The position numbers were made by a program, and so were the translations under genes. Shown piece by piece: positions 1 through 6,383 of a stretch of 15,594 bases of DNA. The DNA is from Hydrogenophaga sp. GTDB lineage: Bacteria > Pseudomonadota > Gammaproteobacteria > Burkholderiales > Burkholderiaceae_C. The notes under the pieces are model-generated. The model was not told the origin of the DNA and did no database searches. It saw only the letters and a program-made list of their open reading frames with translations. The DNA lies in assembly GCA_030684755.1 (NCBI GenBank), contig JAUXXN010000110.1, forward strand, positions 1-15,594, read 5' to 3'. Numbering within the stretch: position 1 is the first letter of the stretch; each line of letters starts with the position of its first letter.

Positions 1-1479
1 GTGGTGGCCGCAGCTGTTGATGCAGCCGCTGATGTGCAGGTCGATCTCGCCCAGGTCGTGCAGCTCGTCCAGGTCTTTGTAGCGGTTCAGCAGCGTTTGC
101 GCGATGGGCAGCGAGCGGGCGTTGGCCAGGTCGCAGAAGTCACCGCCGGGGCAGGCAATCATGTCGCTCAGCAGGCCAATGTTGGGCTTGGCCAGGCCCA
201 GGCGGCGGGCATCGCGCCACAGCTCGGGCAGCTGGTCGCAGCGCACCCAGGGCAGCAGCAGGTTTTGTTCGTGCGTCACGCGGGCTTCGCCAGCGGAGAA
301 GCGGTCGGCCAGGTCGGCAGCGCGCTCCAGCTGCTCCGCGGTGGCGTCGCCGGGGGCCGCGCCGATGCGCTTGAACGACAGCGTCACGGCGCGCAAATCG
401 GGGTTCTGGTGCGGCTTCACGTTTTGCGTCAGCCAGCGGCTGAACTCCACATCGTCCTCGGCCGCAGCCTTCAAGATGTGCGCGATTTTGGCGTCGGCGC
501 TCTTGCGGTCGCAGTTGAGCTGGGGCGCCACAAAAAACGCGCTCACGCGGTCGAGTTCGGCCTGGGTGATGGTGTGCGGTGCGCCGTCCTGGTCCAGAAT
601 GTCGCGGTATTCGGCTTCCACCTGGTCGGTAAAGGCCTGGCCTTCGGCCTTCACCAGGATCTTGATGCGGGCCTTGTAGATGTTGTCACGGCGCCCGAAG
701 CGGTTGTAGGCGCGCACCACGGCTTCAAGGTAGTTGAGAATCTGGTTCCACGGCAAAAACTCGCGGATCACCGCACCAATGATCGGCGTGCGGCCCATGC
801 CGCCACCCACGCGCACCTGAAAGCCCAGCTCACCATCCACGTTGCGCAGCAGGCGCAGGCCCACGTCATGCCAGGGCGTGGCGGCGCGGTCTTCGCGGGC
901 GCCGGTGATGGCGATCTTGAACTTGCGCGGCAGGAAGGCAAATTCCGGGTGCAGCGTGCTCCACTGGCGCATGATTTCGGCAAACGGGCGGGGGTCGGCC
1001 ACCTCGTCCACCGCAATGCCGGCCAGCGCGTCGGTGGTGATGTTGCGGATGCAGTTGCCGCTGGTCTGGATGCCGTGCATGTTCACGCTGGCCAACAGGT
1101 CCATCACGTCGGCCGATCGGGCCAGCGGAATCCAGTTGTACTGCACGTTTTGGCGGGTGGTGAAGTGGCCGCAGCGGTCGGGCAGGGTCGGCACTTCGGC
1201 CAGCCCGGCCTGGGCTTTGGACGTGTCGTGTTCTTCCTTGTGGTCGTAGTCGCGTGCGATCTTGGCCAACACGCGCAGCTGGGGGCTGGAGAGCTCGCCG
1301 TAAGGCACGGCCACGCGCAGCATGGGTGCGAAGCGCTGCACATACCAGCCGTTTTGCAGCCGCAGCGGCTTGAACTCGTCTTCGCGCAGCGTGCCGGCCT
1401 GCCAGCGCTCAAGCTGGTCACGGAACTGGGACGCTCGCAGCTGCACAAACTGGCGGTCAAAGTCGGAATACTGGTACAT
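1..1479 (-). CDS. cysI: Assimilatory sulfite reductase hemoprotein (CysI-type), C-terminus cut by window edge
   Basis: This enzyme reduces sulfite to sulfide with six electrons in the cytoplasm, as the last reductive step before cysteine synthesis. Read on the minus strand from the ATG at 1477-1479 (MYQYSDFDRQF), 493 codons are visible with no stop, so the 3' end lies beyond base 1. The siroheme/4Fe-4S cysteines are present as CPGGDFC (Cys443, Cys449; C-X5-C) and ISGCINSCGHH (Cys486, Cys490; C-X3-C). Their spacing is very close to that in E. coli CysI. The N-terminal half has the usual features of the family, such as NMHGIQTSGNCIRN. No strong Shine-Dalgarno precedes the ATG. The family also includes ferredoxin-nitrite reductases; the sulfur-gene neighbourhood favours sulfite. 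The electron donor is not visible here. The antisense frame is also open through this gene because of GC bias and is not coding. Confidence 0.93.
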   Translation of the reverse strand, partial: MYQYSDFDRQFVQLRASQFRDQLERWQAGTLREDEFKPLRLQNGWYVQRFAPMLRVAVPYGELSSPQLRVLAKIARDYDHKEEHDTSKAQAGLAEVPTLPDRCGHFTTRQNVQYNWIPLARSADVMDLLASVNMHGIQTSGNCIRNITTDALAGIAVDEVADPRPFAEIMRQWSTLHPEFAFLPRKFKIAITGAREDRAATPWHDVGLRLLRNVDGELGFQVRVGGGMGRTPIIGAVIREFLPWNQILNYLEAVVRAYNRFGRRDNIYKARIKILVKAEGQAFTDQVEAEYRDILDQDGAPHTITQAELDRVSAFFVAPQLNCDRKSADAKIAHILKAAAEDDVEFSRWLTQNVKPHQNPDLRAVTLSFKRIGAAPGDATAEQLERAADLADRFSAGEARVTHEQNLLLPWVRCDQLPELWRDARRLGLAKPNIGLLSDMIACPGGDFCDLANARSLPIAQTLLNRYKDLDELHDLGEIDLHISGCINSCGHH

Positions 1480-1586
1480 CGTCGTGGTGTGAATTGATTG
1501 CTTCGGAAATCCATGCTTCCAAAGTCGGGCATGGGCGCGACTGTAAAGAAGCATCCATATATTCCAAACTATTTTTTTCTCATTCA

Positions 1587-1608
1587 TATATGCTGAAAAC
1601 AGCATATA
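1587..1608. promoter_or_regulatory. Perfect 22-bp AT-rich inverted repeat upstream of cysI
   Basis: TATATGCTG and CAGCATATA form perfect 9-bp arms around an AAAA centre, about 110 bp upstream of the cysI ATG. The region between it and cysI is AT-rich (a T7 run at 1572-1578), in contrast with the GC-rich surroundings. No T-tract follows the hairpin on the minus strand, so it looks more like an operator than a terminator. A LysR-type (CysB/SsuR) site is a reasonable guess, but this is inference. Confidence 0.45.
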
Positions 1609-1651
1609 GAGCGGCATTGGCGGCGATGGGCTTGGGGGCATGTCGGCGGTT

Positions 1652-2857
1652 TTATCCCGCTGCGGTGGCGGCCCCACGGGCTGGCGCTTGCTTGCGCGCC
1701 AGCCGCCAAGCAAACCGCCCGGGGTCCAGGGCTTGCAGCAAATCGGGTTCTATGCCGTGCGGCGTTTCGCCGTCTATGTGCGCGGCCAGCCATTGCGCGC
1801 AGCCGTGGGCCAGTGTCAGGCCGCGTGAGCCCAGCGCGGCCAGCATGAACAGACCGGGCCAGCGCGGCGTGTCGTGCAGGGCGATGCGGCTGCGGCGCGC
1901 ACCGGCTTGCGCCATGTGTTGGTGCAGCGCGTTCACATTCGGCACCGCGCCCACCAAGGGCAGGCGGTCCAGCGAGGCGCAGCGCACATTCGCCCAGCCC
2001 AGCAGCTGCCCTTGGGCGGCGGCTTCGCGCATGCGCTGTGCGGCTTCGGGGTGCAGGGCTTGCAGGCTTTGCGCGTTGCGTTCGTGGTCGTCGTCGCACA
2101 GCGTGGTGCTGGCGTCGCCGCGCCGGTAGGTCGAGCCCATGGTCCACACCCGCGTGGGCCAGTCGGGTGCTAGGCCGCTGTCTTCGTAGGCGGGCACGAA
2201 CACCCCGTTGTTGCGTTGGGGCCGGGGCGCCAGCGCTGGGCCGCTGAGCGCGCCCAGGCTCATTTGCCCTTTCACCGGGCGCAATGGCAGGGCGTTGAGG
2301 TCCAGCGCGCTCGCGCTGTGCTGCAACACCGCCAAGCTGCCCAACGCCGCTGCCACCACCACCACCGGGGCTTGGGCCAGCGTGTGGCCGTTGACATCCA
2401 GCACTTGCCAGCCGGGTTGGCTGTTGTGGGTGTGGGACTGTAAGCGTGCCACCAGGGTGTTCCAGCGTGTGGTCAGGCCCGCCAGCTGTTGTGCTTCGGC
2501 CAGCCAAGCCTGCACCAAGGCCGCTGGCCGCACCAAGGCGGCGGGCCAGCGACCGGGATCGTGACCGAGGTTGTCCACTTCGCAGGTTTGCCAGCCGTGT
2601 CCTTGTGCCAGCAGCCGTTGTAACTCAGCGCGCGTATCGGCCACCCCCAGTGCCGACAGGCGCGACAGCGGTGTGGGTGCTTTAGTGACGTGTGGGCTGA
2701 GCATGCCCACCGGCAAGGCCGAAGCGGCCTGCGCTGGCCCCGCAGCGGCATCCACCACCGTGCAATGCCAGCCGCGCCGGGCCAGGGCCACGCAGGTGGC
2801 GGCACCGGCCAGGCCAGCGCCGATCACCACCGCGTGGCGGGGGTTTTTGCTCGTCAA
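1652..2857 (-). CDS. mnmC: Freestanding MnmC C-terminal-type FAD-dependent oxidoreductase
   Basis: The 401-residue protein starts with a dinucleotide-binding fold: VVIGAGLAG (GxGxxG at residues 13-18) and an acidic residue, Asp36, ending the second strand. It closes with ALGSRGLTLAHGCAQ, which closely resembles the C-terminus of E. coli MnmC (ALGSRGL...). In that enzyme the C-terminal domain removes the carboxymethyl group of cmnm5(s2)U34 in certain tRNAs to give the aminomethyl form. The N-terminal methyltransferase half of E. coli MnmC is absent, so this would be an MnmC2-only enzyme. The start is a TTG (2855-2857) 14 nt after the yggX stop, with an AAGG at the stop as possible ribosome site; a GTG a few codons downstream is an alternative. 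It is probably cotranscribed with yggX. A general DAO-family amine or amino-acid oxidase remains possible. Confidence 0.72.
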   Translation of the reverse strand: MTSKNPRHAVVIGAGLAGAATCVALARRGWHCTVVDAAAGPAQAASALPVGMLSPHVTKAPTPLSRLSALGVADTRAELQRLLAQGHGWQTCEVDNLGHDPGRWPAALVRPAALVQAWLAEAQQLAGLTTRWNTLVARLQSHTHNSQPGWQVLDVNGHTLAQAPVVVVAAALGSLAVLQHSASALDLNALPLRPVKGQMSLGALSGPALAPRPQRNNGVFVPAYEDSGLAPDWPTRVWTMGSTYRRGDASTTLCDDDHERNAQSLQALHPEAAQRMREAAAQGQLLGWANVRCASLDRLPLVGAVPNVNALHQHMAQAGARRSRIALHDTPRWPGLFMLAALGSRGLTLAHGCAQWLAAHIDGETPHGIEPDLLQALDPGRFAWRLARKQAPARGAATAAG

Positions 2858-2871
2858 GGTGGGCGGCGCCT

Positions 2872-3144
2872 TCAGTTGGCGGGCGGTACGTAGCCTGCTG
2901 CGGCGTCGGCGCCTTCGCCAAAGAAGTGTTTTTCCATTTGCCGCGCCAGGTACTGGCGGGCGCGCGCGTCGGCCAAGTTCAGGCGGTTTTCGTTCAGCAG
3001 CATGGTCTGGTGCTTGAGCCAGGCGGCCCAGGCCTCCTTGCTCACGCCTTCAAAAATGCGCTTACCGAGTTCGCCGGGGTAGGGCGCAAAGTCCAGGCCT
3101 TCGGCTTCTTTGCCGAGCTTGATGCAGTTGACGGTGCGTGCCAT
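2872..3144 (-). CDS. yggX: Fe(2+)-trafficking / oxidative damage protection protein YggX
   Basis: This small cytoplasmic protein is linked in enterobacteria to iron supply for Fe-S clusters and to protection of those clusters from oxidation. The 90-residue product has the family length (E. coli 91) and its signatures: MARTVNC with Cys7, then [32 protein letters not shown] and a C-terminal [12 protein letters not shown]. The ATG at 3142-3144 is preceded on the minus strand by AAGGA (complement of 3152-3156) with 7-nt spacing. It is the first gene of a likely two-gene unit with the MnmC-like oxidoreductase, 14 nt downstream. It diverges from sbp across a 125-bp intergenic region. A link to sulfite reductase through Fe-S cluster maintenance is plausible but only inferred from proximity. 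Confidence 0.93.
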   Translation of the reverse strand: MARTVNCIKLGKEAEGLDFAPYPGELGKRIFEGVSKEAWAAWLKHQTMLLNENRLNLADARARQYLARQMEKHFFGEGADAAAGYVPPAN

Positions 3145-3179
3145 GTTGATGTCCTTGAGAATTTCGTATAGATGATTTG

Positions 3180-3204
3180 GTTATAAATAACTGATAACTT
3201 AGTT
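3180..3204. promoter_or_regulatory. AT-rich dyad and direct repeats in the yggX-sbp divergent region
   Basis: GTTAT (3180-3184) and ATAAC (3194-3198) form an inverted repeat with a 9-nt spacer. Overlapping it are two direct copies of ATAACT (3187-3192 and 3194-3199), 7 bp apart, followed by TAGTT. The block is AT-rich and about 70-90 bp upstream of the sbp ATG, a position suited to a CysB/SsuR-type activator site. No clear -35/-10 pair could be fixed. Binding by the regulator encoded at 5439-6365 is inference. Confidence 0.4.
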
Positions 3205-3269
3205 GTTCCAGTTTTTACGCATCGCTTCCATGATCCGCTCCGTTCTTAACTTTTACGGAGAAACACCTC

Positions 3270-4280
3270 ATGCAAGCACGCCGGGACTTTATCAACCTTT
3301 TGCTGGCCTCAAGCCTGGCAGGGTCAGCCTTCAGCGCTTTTGCGCAACAGCCGCTGACTTTGCTCAACGTTTCCTACGATCCCACGCGGGAGTTGTACGT
3401 GGAATACAACAAAGCCTTCATCCAACACTGGAAGGCCAAAACGGGTCAAGACGTGACGATCAAACAGAGCCACGGCGGCTCGGGCAAACAGGCCCGGTCC
3501 ATCATCGATGGCCTAGACGCCGACGTGGCCACCCTGGCGCTGGCCGGTGACACCGATGCCCTGCACAACAACGGTGGCTGGATACCCAAGGACTGGCAAA
3601 AACGCCTGCCGCTGGGTTCTTCGCCGTACACCTCCACCATCGTGCTGGTGGTGCGTGCGGGCAACCCCAAAAACATCAAAGACTGGGACGACTTGGTGCG
3701 CCCAGATGTGAAGGTCATCACGCCCAACCCCAAAACCTCGGGCGGCGCACGCTGGAACTACCTGGCGGCTTGGGAATTTGCCAAACGCAAATACGGCGGC
3801 GATGCCAAGGCCCAGGAATTTGTAAAAAAACTGTATGAAAACGTGCCTGTGCTGGACACCGGTGCGCGGGGCTCGTCCGTCACCTTCGCGCAGCGCAACC
3901 AAGGCGATGTGTTCCTGTCGTGGGAAAACGAGGCTTATTTGCTGGAGAAGGAATTTGGCAACCGAGTGGACTTTGTGTACCCGTCGCTGTCCATCTTGGC
4001 CGAACCGGCGGTGACGGTGGTTGACAAAAACGTGGACCGCAAGGGCACGCGCGCCGTGGCCGAGGAATACCTGAAGTTCCTCTACACCGAAGAGGCGCAG
4101 GACTTGATAGGCAAACATTTCTACCGCCCCACGTCGGCCAAGGCACAAGCCAAGTACGCCAAGCAGTTGCCCAAGCTCAACCTGTTCAAGATTGAAGACG
4201 CCTTTGGCGGCTGGGAGCAGGCGGCCAAGGTGCACTTTGCCGACGGCGGCACGTTTGACCAGATCTACACCAAGAAATAA
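3270..4280 (+). CDS. sbp: Periplasmic sulfate-binding protein of a sulfate ABC transporter
   Basis: This is the solute receptor that delivers sulfate (or thiosulfate) to the CysTWA importer. The 336-residue precursor has an N-terminal export signal with a twin-arginine-like ARRDF (residues 3-7) and a likely cleavage after AFA (residue 25). Mature-protein motifs are those of Sbp/Cys[14 protein letters not shown], the [12 protein letters not shown] loop, [18 protein letters not shown] and [14 protein letters not shown]. These include the glycine/serine-rich segments that hold the oxyanion. The ATG follows GGAG (3257-3260) at normal spacing. No sulfate permease or ATPase genes are nearby, so it must serve a transporter encoded elsewhere. 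It is the first gene of a probable sbp-ssuE-small ORF-ssuF operon, 48 nt ahead of ssuE. Thiosulfate versus sulfate preference cannot be told from sequence. Confidence 0.92.
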   Translation: MQARRDFINLLLASSLAGSAFSAFAQQPLTLLNVSYDPTRELYVEYNKAFIQHWKAKTGQDVTIKQSHGGSGKQARSIIDGLDADVATLALAGDTDALHNNGGWIPKDWQKRLPLGSSPYTSTIVLVVRAGNPKNIKDWDDLVRPDVKVITPNPKTSGGARWNYLAAWEFAKRKYGGDAKAQEFVKKLYENVPVLDTGARGSSVTFAQRNQGDVFLSWENEAYLLEKEFGNRVDFVYPSLSILAEPAVTVVDKNVDRKGTRAVAEEYLKFLYTEEAQDLIGKHFYRPTSAKAQAKYAKQLPKLNLFKIEDAFGGWEQAAKVHFADGGTFDQIYTKK

Positions 4281-4328
4281 ACCTTCACAGCTGTCACACA
4301 CCGCTTAGGTTTCAGGGAGGTATTTTTC

Positions 4329-4925
4329 ATGTCTGTTTTGTTGATTGCTGGCAGTCCTTCTGTGCATTCGCGTTCTTCTGCCTTGTTGAACGAGGTGGCT
4401 CACCGCCTGCATGCGCAGGTGGACGACCGGCGGCTGCGGGTAGATCGTTTGCAGATTCGCGATCTGTCGCCGCAGGCGCTGTTGTTGGCCGACTGGGGAC
4501 ACCCCAGCGTGGTGCGCGCCATCGAACAGGTGGCAAGCGCCCGCGCTTTGGTTGTGGCCACGCCGGTTTACAAGGCCGCCTACAGCGGCGTGCTCAAGGT
4601 GTTTCTGGACTTGCTGCCGCAAACCGCGCTCAAAGGCAAGGTCGTTCTGCCTATCGCCACCGGCGGCAGTCCGCACCACATGCTGGCGCTGGACTACGCC
4701 CTGCGCCCTGTGCTGCAGTCGCTTGGGGCCAAACACATCTTGCCGGGCGTGTATGCGTCGGATAGCCAGATTCCGAAAAACGCCGATGGTGAATACCAGC
4801 CGATTGAAGAGATTCAGACCCGGTTGGACGAGGCGGTGTCCAGTCTGTTGCACGAGGGTCTGCGCTGGCCGACATCGCCCGTGTTCGCACCCATTCCGTT
4901 TCTACAGGCCAGCTACAGCGTGTGA
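4329..4925 (+). CDS. ssuE: NAD(P)H-dependent FMN reductase SsuE
   Basis: SsuE reduces FMN with NAD(P)H and hands FMNH2 to a partner monooxygenase (classically SsuD) that releases sulfite from alkanesulfonates. The 198-residue protein has the flavodoxin-like flavin loop GSPSVHSRSSAL (residues 8-19), the family motif TPVYKAAYSGVLK (78-90) followed by FLDLLP, and GGSPHHMLALDYALRP (112-127). The Tyr at 123 appears to match the tyrosine insertion typical of SsuE-type two-component reductases. The ATG follows a strong AGGGAGG (4314-4320) with 8-nt spacing. No ssuD is in the window. The FMN-dependent monooxygenase at 7555-8925 is the only visible candidate acceptor of its FMNH2. The family assignment is firm; the partner is inference. 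Confidence 0.92.
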   Translation: MSVLLIAGSPSVHSRSSALLNEVAHRLHAQVDDRRLRVDRLQIRDLSPQALLLADWGHPSVVRAIEQVASARALVVATPVYKAAYSGVLKVFLDLLPQTALKGKVVLPIATGGSPHHMLALDYALRPVLQSLGAKHILPGVYASDSQIPKNADGEYQPIEEIQTRLDEAVSSLLHEGLRWPTSPVFAPIPFLQASYSV

Positions 4926-4931
4926 TCGGCC

Positions 4932-5096
4932 ATGACCCACAAACCCGATCAACATCCATTGCCGCCCGATGGGCCTGCCCTGCGCGAACACCCACTGCAG
5001 CAAGGGGGCATGACGCCGCTGGAGCGCGTCGTGAACCTGGTGGTTGCCGCTGTTCTTGTGGCGTTCGGCTTGTACGCCTGCGTCGTACCTTTGTAA
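4932..5096 (+). CDS. Small single-helix membrane protein between ssuE and ssuF
   Basis: An open frame of 54 codons starts 6 nt after the ssuE stop and fills most of the gap before ssuF. The product begins with a hydrophilic, proline-rich, probably cytoplasmic segment (MTHKPDQHPLPPDGPALREH). It continues with a single predicted transmembrane helix (about residues 32-52, VVNLVVAAVLVAFGLYACVV) and ends in PL. ATG 4932 has no good Shine-Dalgarno and could depend on translational coupling to ssuE. An internal ATG at 5010 (Met27) has AAGGGGG immediately before it, too close for normal spacing. The charge pattern suggests an N-in topology. I do not recognise the family. It may be a small accessory of sulfur uptake or only a short conserved hypothetical; its position in the operon is the main support. 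Confidence 0.55.
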   Translation: MTHKPDQHPLPPDGPALREHPLQQGGMTPLERVVNLVVAAVLVAFGLYACVVPL

Positions 5097-5134
5097 TTTC
5101 CTTGCGTTTGTCATTTCGTTCATTTTTATTTTTC

Positions 5135-5139
5135 AGGAG
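5135..5139 (+). promoter_or_regulatory. Ribosome binding site fixing the GTG start of ssuF
   Basis: AGGAG lies 6 nt before GTG 5146-5148. It selects this codon over the upstream in-frame ATG at 5044, which would add 34 residues unlike SsuF and lie inside the small membrane-protein gene. Confidence 0.75.
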
Positions 5140-5145
5140 TTTGCT

Positions 5146-5361
5146 GTGTCCATTCAAGCCATCAACGTGCGCAACCAGTTCAAAGGCAAGGTGCGCGAAA
5201 TCATTCGCGGGGATGTAGTGTCCGAGATCGATGTCGAAACCCCTTGGGGCATCGTGACATCGGTCATCACCACCCGCTCAGTCGATGCCCTTGATCTTCA
5301 AGTGGGCTCTGATGTGGTGGCGCTGGTCAAGTCCACCGAGGTCTCGATCGCCAAGCTCTGA
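5146..5361 (+). CDS. ssuF: Molybdopterin/molybdate-binding Mop-domain protein SsuF
   Basis: SsuF is a single-Mop-domain protein first known from Pseudomonas putida sulfonate-utilisation operons, where it is needed for growth on several sulfonates and sulfate esters. The Mop fold binds molybdate or a similar oxyanion as an oligomer. From the GTG start the product is 71 residues, the expected length: MSIQAINVRNQFKGK, then GDVVSEIDVETPWGIVTSVI, TTRSVDALDLQVGSDV and VKSTEVSIAKL. These are the standard Mop-motif stretches. The gene follows the small membrane protein by 49 nt and is closed by an intrinsic terminator at 5382-5417. No modABC genes are present, so it is unlikely to be a molybdate-transport accessory. 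Its exact biochemical job in organosulfur use is not established. Confidence 0.9.
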   Translation: MSIQAINVRNQFKGKVREIIRGDVVSEIDVETPWGIVTSVITTRSVDALDLQVGSDVVALVKSTEVSIAKL

Positions 5362-5381
5362 CGCGACGGCCTGCTGTCCGG

Positions 5382-5419
5382 GCGACACCGGTGCCTTGCG
5401 TGCCGGTGTCGCTTTTTCT
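5382..5419 (+). terminator. Intrinsic terminator between ssuF and the CysB-family regulator gene
   Basis: GCGACACCGG (5382-5391) and CCGGTGTCGC (5403-5412) are perfect 10-bp arms, extendable by G-T pairs, followed at once by TTTTTCT. This is a classic Rho-independent terminator on the plus strand. It ends about 20 nt before the regulator ATG, so expression of that gene must come from read-through or from a promoter overlapping the element. Confidence 0.85.
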
Positions 5420-5438
5420 ATTTGAGACTGAAAAAACC

Positions 5439-6365
5439 ATGAACTTTCAACAACTGCGCTCGGTGCGGGAAGCCGAACGCTGCCATTTCAATCTCACCGA
5501 GGTGGCTGCAGCGCTGCACACCTCGCAGCCCGGCGTGAGTCGGCAGGTGCGCGAACTGGAGGAAGAGCTGGGTGTAGAGTTGTTCGTGCGTTCGGGCAAA
5601 CGCCTGCTGGGGTTCACCTCTGCGGGGCAGGCACTCATGCCCATCATTCAACGTGTGCTGCTCGATGCCGAGAGCCTGCGCCGGGCCGGGCAAGAATTGC
5701 AAGGCCGCGAGGAAGGGCGGCTGTCGATTGCCGCCACCCACTCGCAGGCGCGTTATGCGCTGCCCCATGTGGTGCGGGATTTTCGCCAACGTTACCCGCG
5801 TGTCACGCTGCACCTGCACCAAGGCTCACCCAAGCAGGTGGCCGAAATGCTGCTGGCCGGTGACGCCGACATTGGTGTGGCCACCGAAGCCCTGGCGAGC
5901 TACGAGCAGTTGGTCACTCTGCCCTGCTATCGCTGGAGCCACAGCATCGTGGTGCCGCCCGGGCATCCGCTGCTGTTGCTGGCGCAGCCGGTGACACTGC
6001 AAGACTTGGTGGCTTTTCCGATCATCACCTACGAGGTGGGTTACACCGGGCGCTCGCACATTGACGATGCGTTTGCACAGGCTGGGATGGTGCCCGAAGT
6101 GGTGTTAACCGCCATGGATGCGGACGTGATCAAGACCTATGTGGAGTTGGAAATGGGTGTGGGTATCGTGGCCTCAATCGCCTTTGACGACGAGCGTGAC
6201 AGCCATTTGCGTGCACTGGATGCCGGTCATCTGTTTCAGATCAACCTCACCCGACTGGGCCTGCGCCGCAACCATTGGCTGCCCGGTTTTGCCTACGGCT
6301 TTATCGAAAGCTTTGTGCCCACACTCACGCGCGAGGTGGTGATGCAGGCGCAGGAGGCGCACTGA
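5439..6365 (+). CDS. CysB/SsuR-family LysR-type transcriptional regulator
   Basis: This DNA-binding regulator of sulfur assimilation normally responds to O-acetylserine, sulfate or related signals. The 308-residue protein starts MNFQQLRSVREAE and carries the family's N-terminal winged HTH (residues about 18-60; LHTSQPGVSRQVRELEEEL). Its effector domain opens with IAATHSQARYALP (97-109). Thr100, Ser102 and Gln103 line up with the Thr100/Thr102/Gln103 sulfate-contact residues of CysB. AMDADVIKTYVELEMGVGI further marks the CysB/Cbl/SsuR branch. The ATG at 5439 is chosen because homologues begin MNxQQLR. An upstream in-frame GTG at 5391 falls inside the terminator hairpin. It lies directly after ssuEF and converges on the MFS gene. 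Whether it is the master CysB or a sulfonate-specific SsuR cannot be decided here; the opening MNFQQLRSVREA seems closer to SsuR. Confidence 0.92.
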   Translation: MNFQQLRSVREAERCHFNLTEVAAALHTSQPGVSRQVRELEEELGVELFVRSGKRLLGFTSAGQALMPIIQRVLLDAESLRRAGQELQGREEGRLSIAATHSQARYALPHVVRDFRQRYPRVTLHLHQGSPKQVAEMLLAGDADIGVATEALASYEQLVTLPCYRWSHSIVVPPGHPLLLLAQPVTLQDLVAFPIITYEVGYTGRSHIDDAFAQAGMVPEVVLTAMDADVIKTYVELEMGVGIVASIAFDDERDSHLRALDAGHLFQINLTRLGLRRNHWLPGFAYGFIESFVPTLTREVVMQAQEAH

Positions 6366-6383
6366 CCCGTTGGATACGGGTCA
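6363..6383. terminator. Perfect hairpin spanning both convergent stop codons
   Basis: TGACCCGT (6363-6370) and ACGGGTCA (6376-6383) are perfect 8-bp arms with a 5-nt loop. The outermost three bases of each arm are the TGA stop codons of the regulator (plus) and the MFS gene (minus). Neither side has a good T-tract, so it would be a weak bidirectional terminator or an RNA 3'-end stabiliser rather than a canonical intrinsic terminator. Confidence 0.55.

Noticed and set aside
1..1497. Open plus-strand frame of 498 codons antisense to cysI
   Set aside because: Its composition is a low-complexity A/V/Q/G mix with no recognisable motif, and the opposite strand encodes an unmistakable sulfite reductase with all four cluster cysteines.
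4279..4312. AAACCT/AGGTTT dyad after the sbp stop as a terminator
   Set aside because: The arms are only 6 bp with a 22-nt loop and no T-tract; it is probably chance.
5044..5145. Upstream ATG start for ssuF
   Set aside because: It would overlap the small membrane-protein gene and add residues foreign to SsuF; AGGAG before GTG 5146 is a better start.
5391..5438. Upstream GTG start for the CysB-family regulator
   Set aside because: The codon lies within the ssuF terminator stem and the added residues do not resemble any CysB N-terminus.
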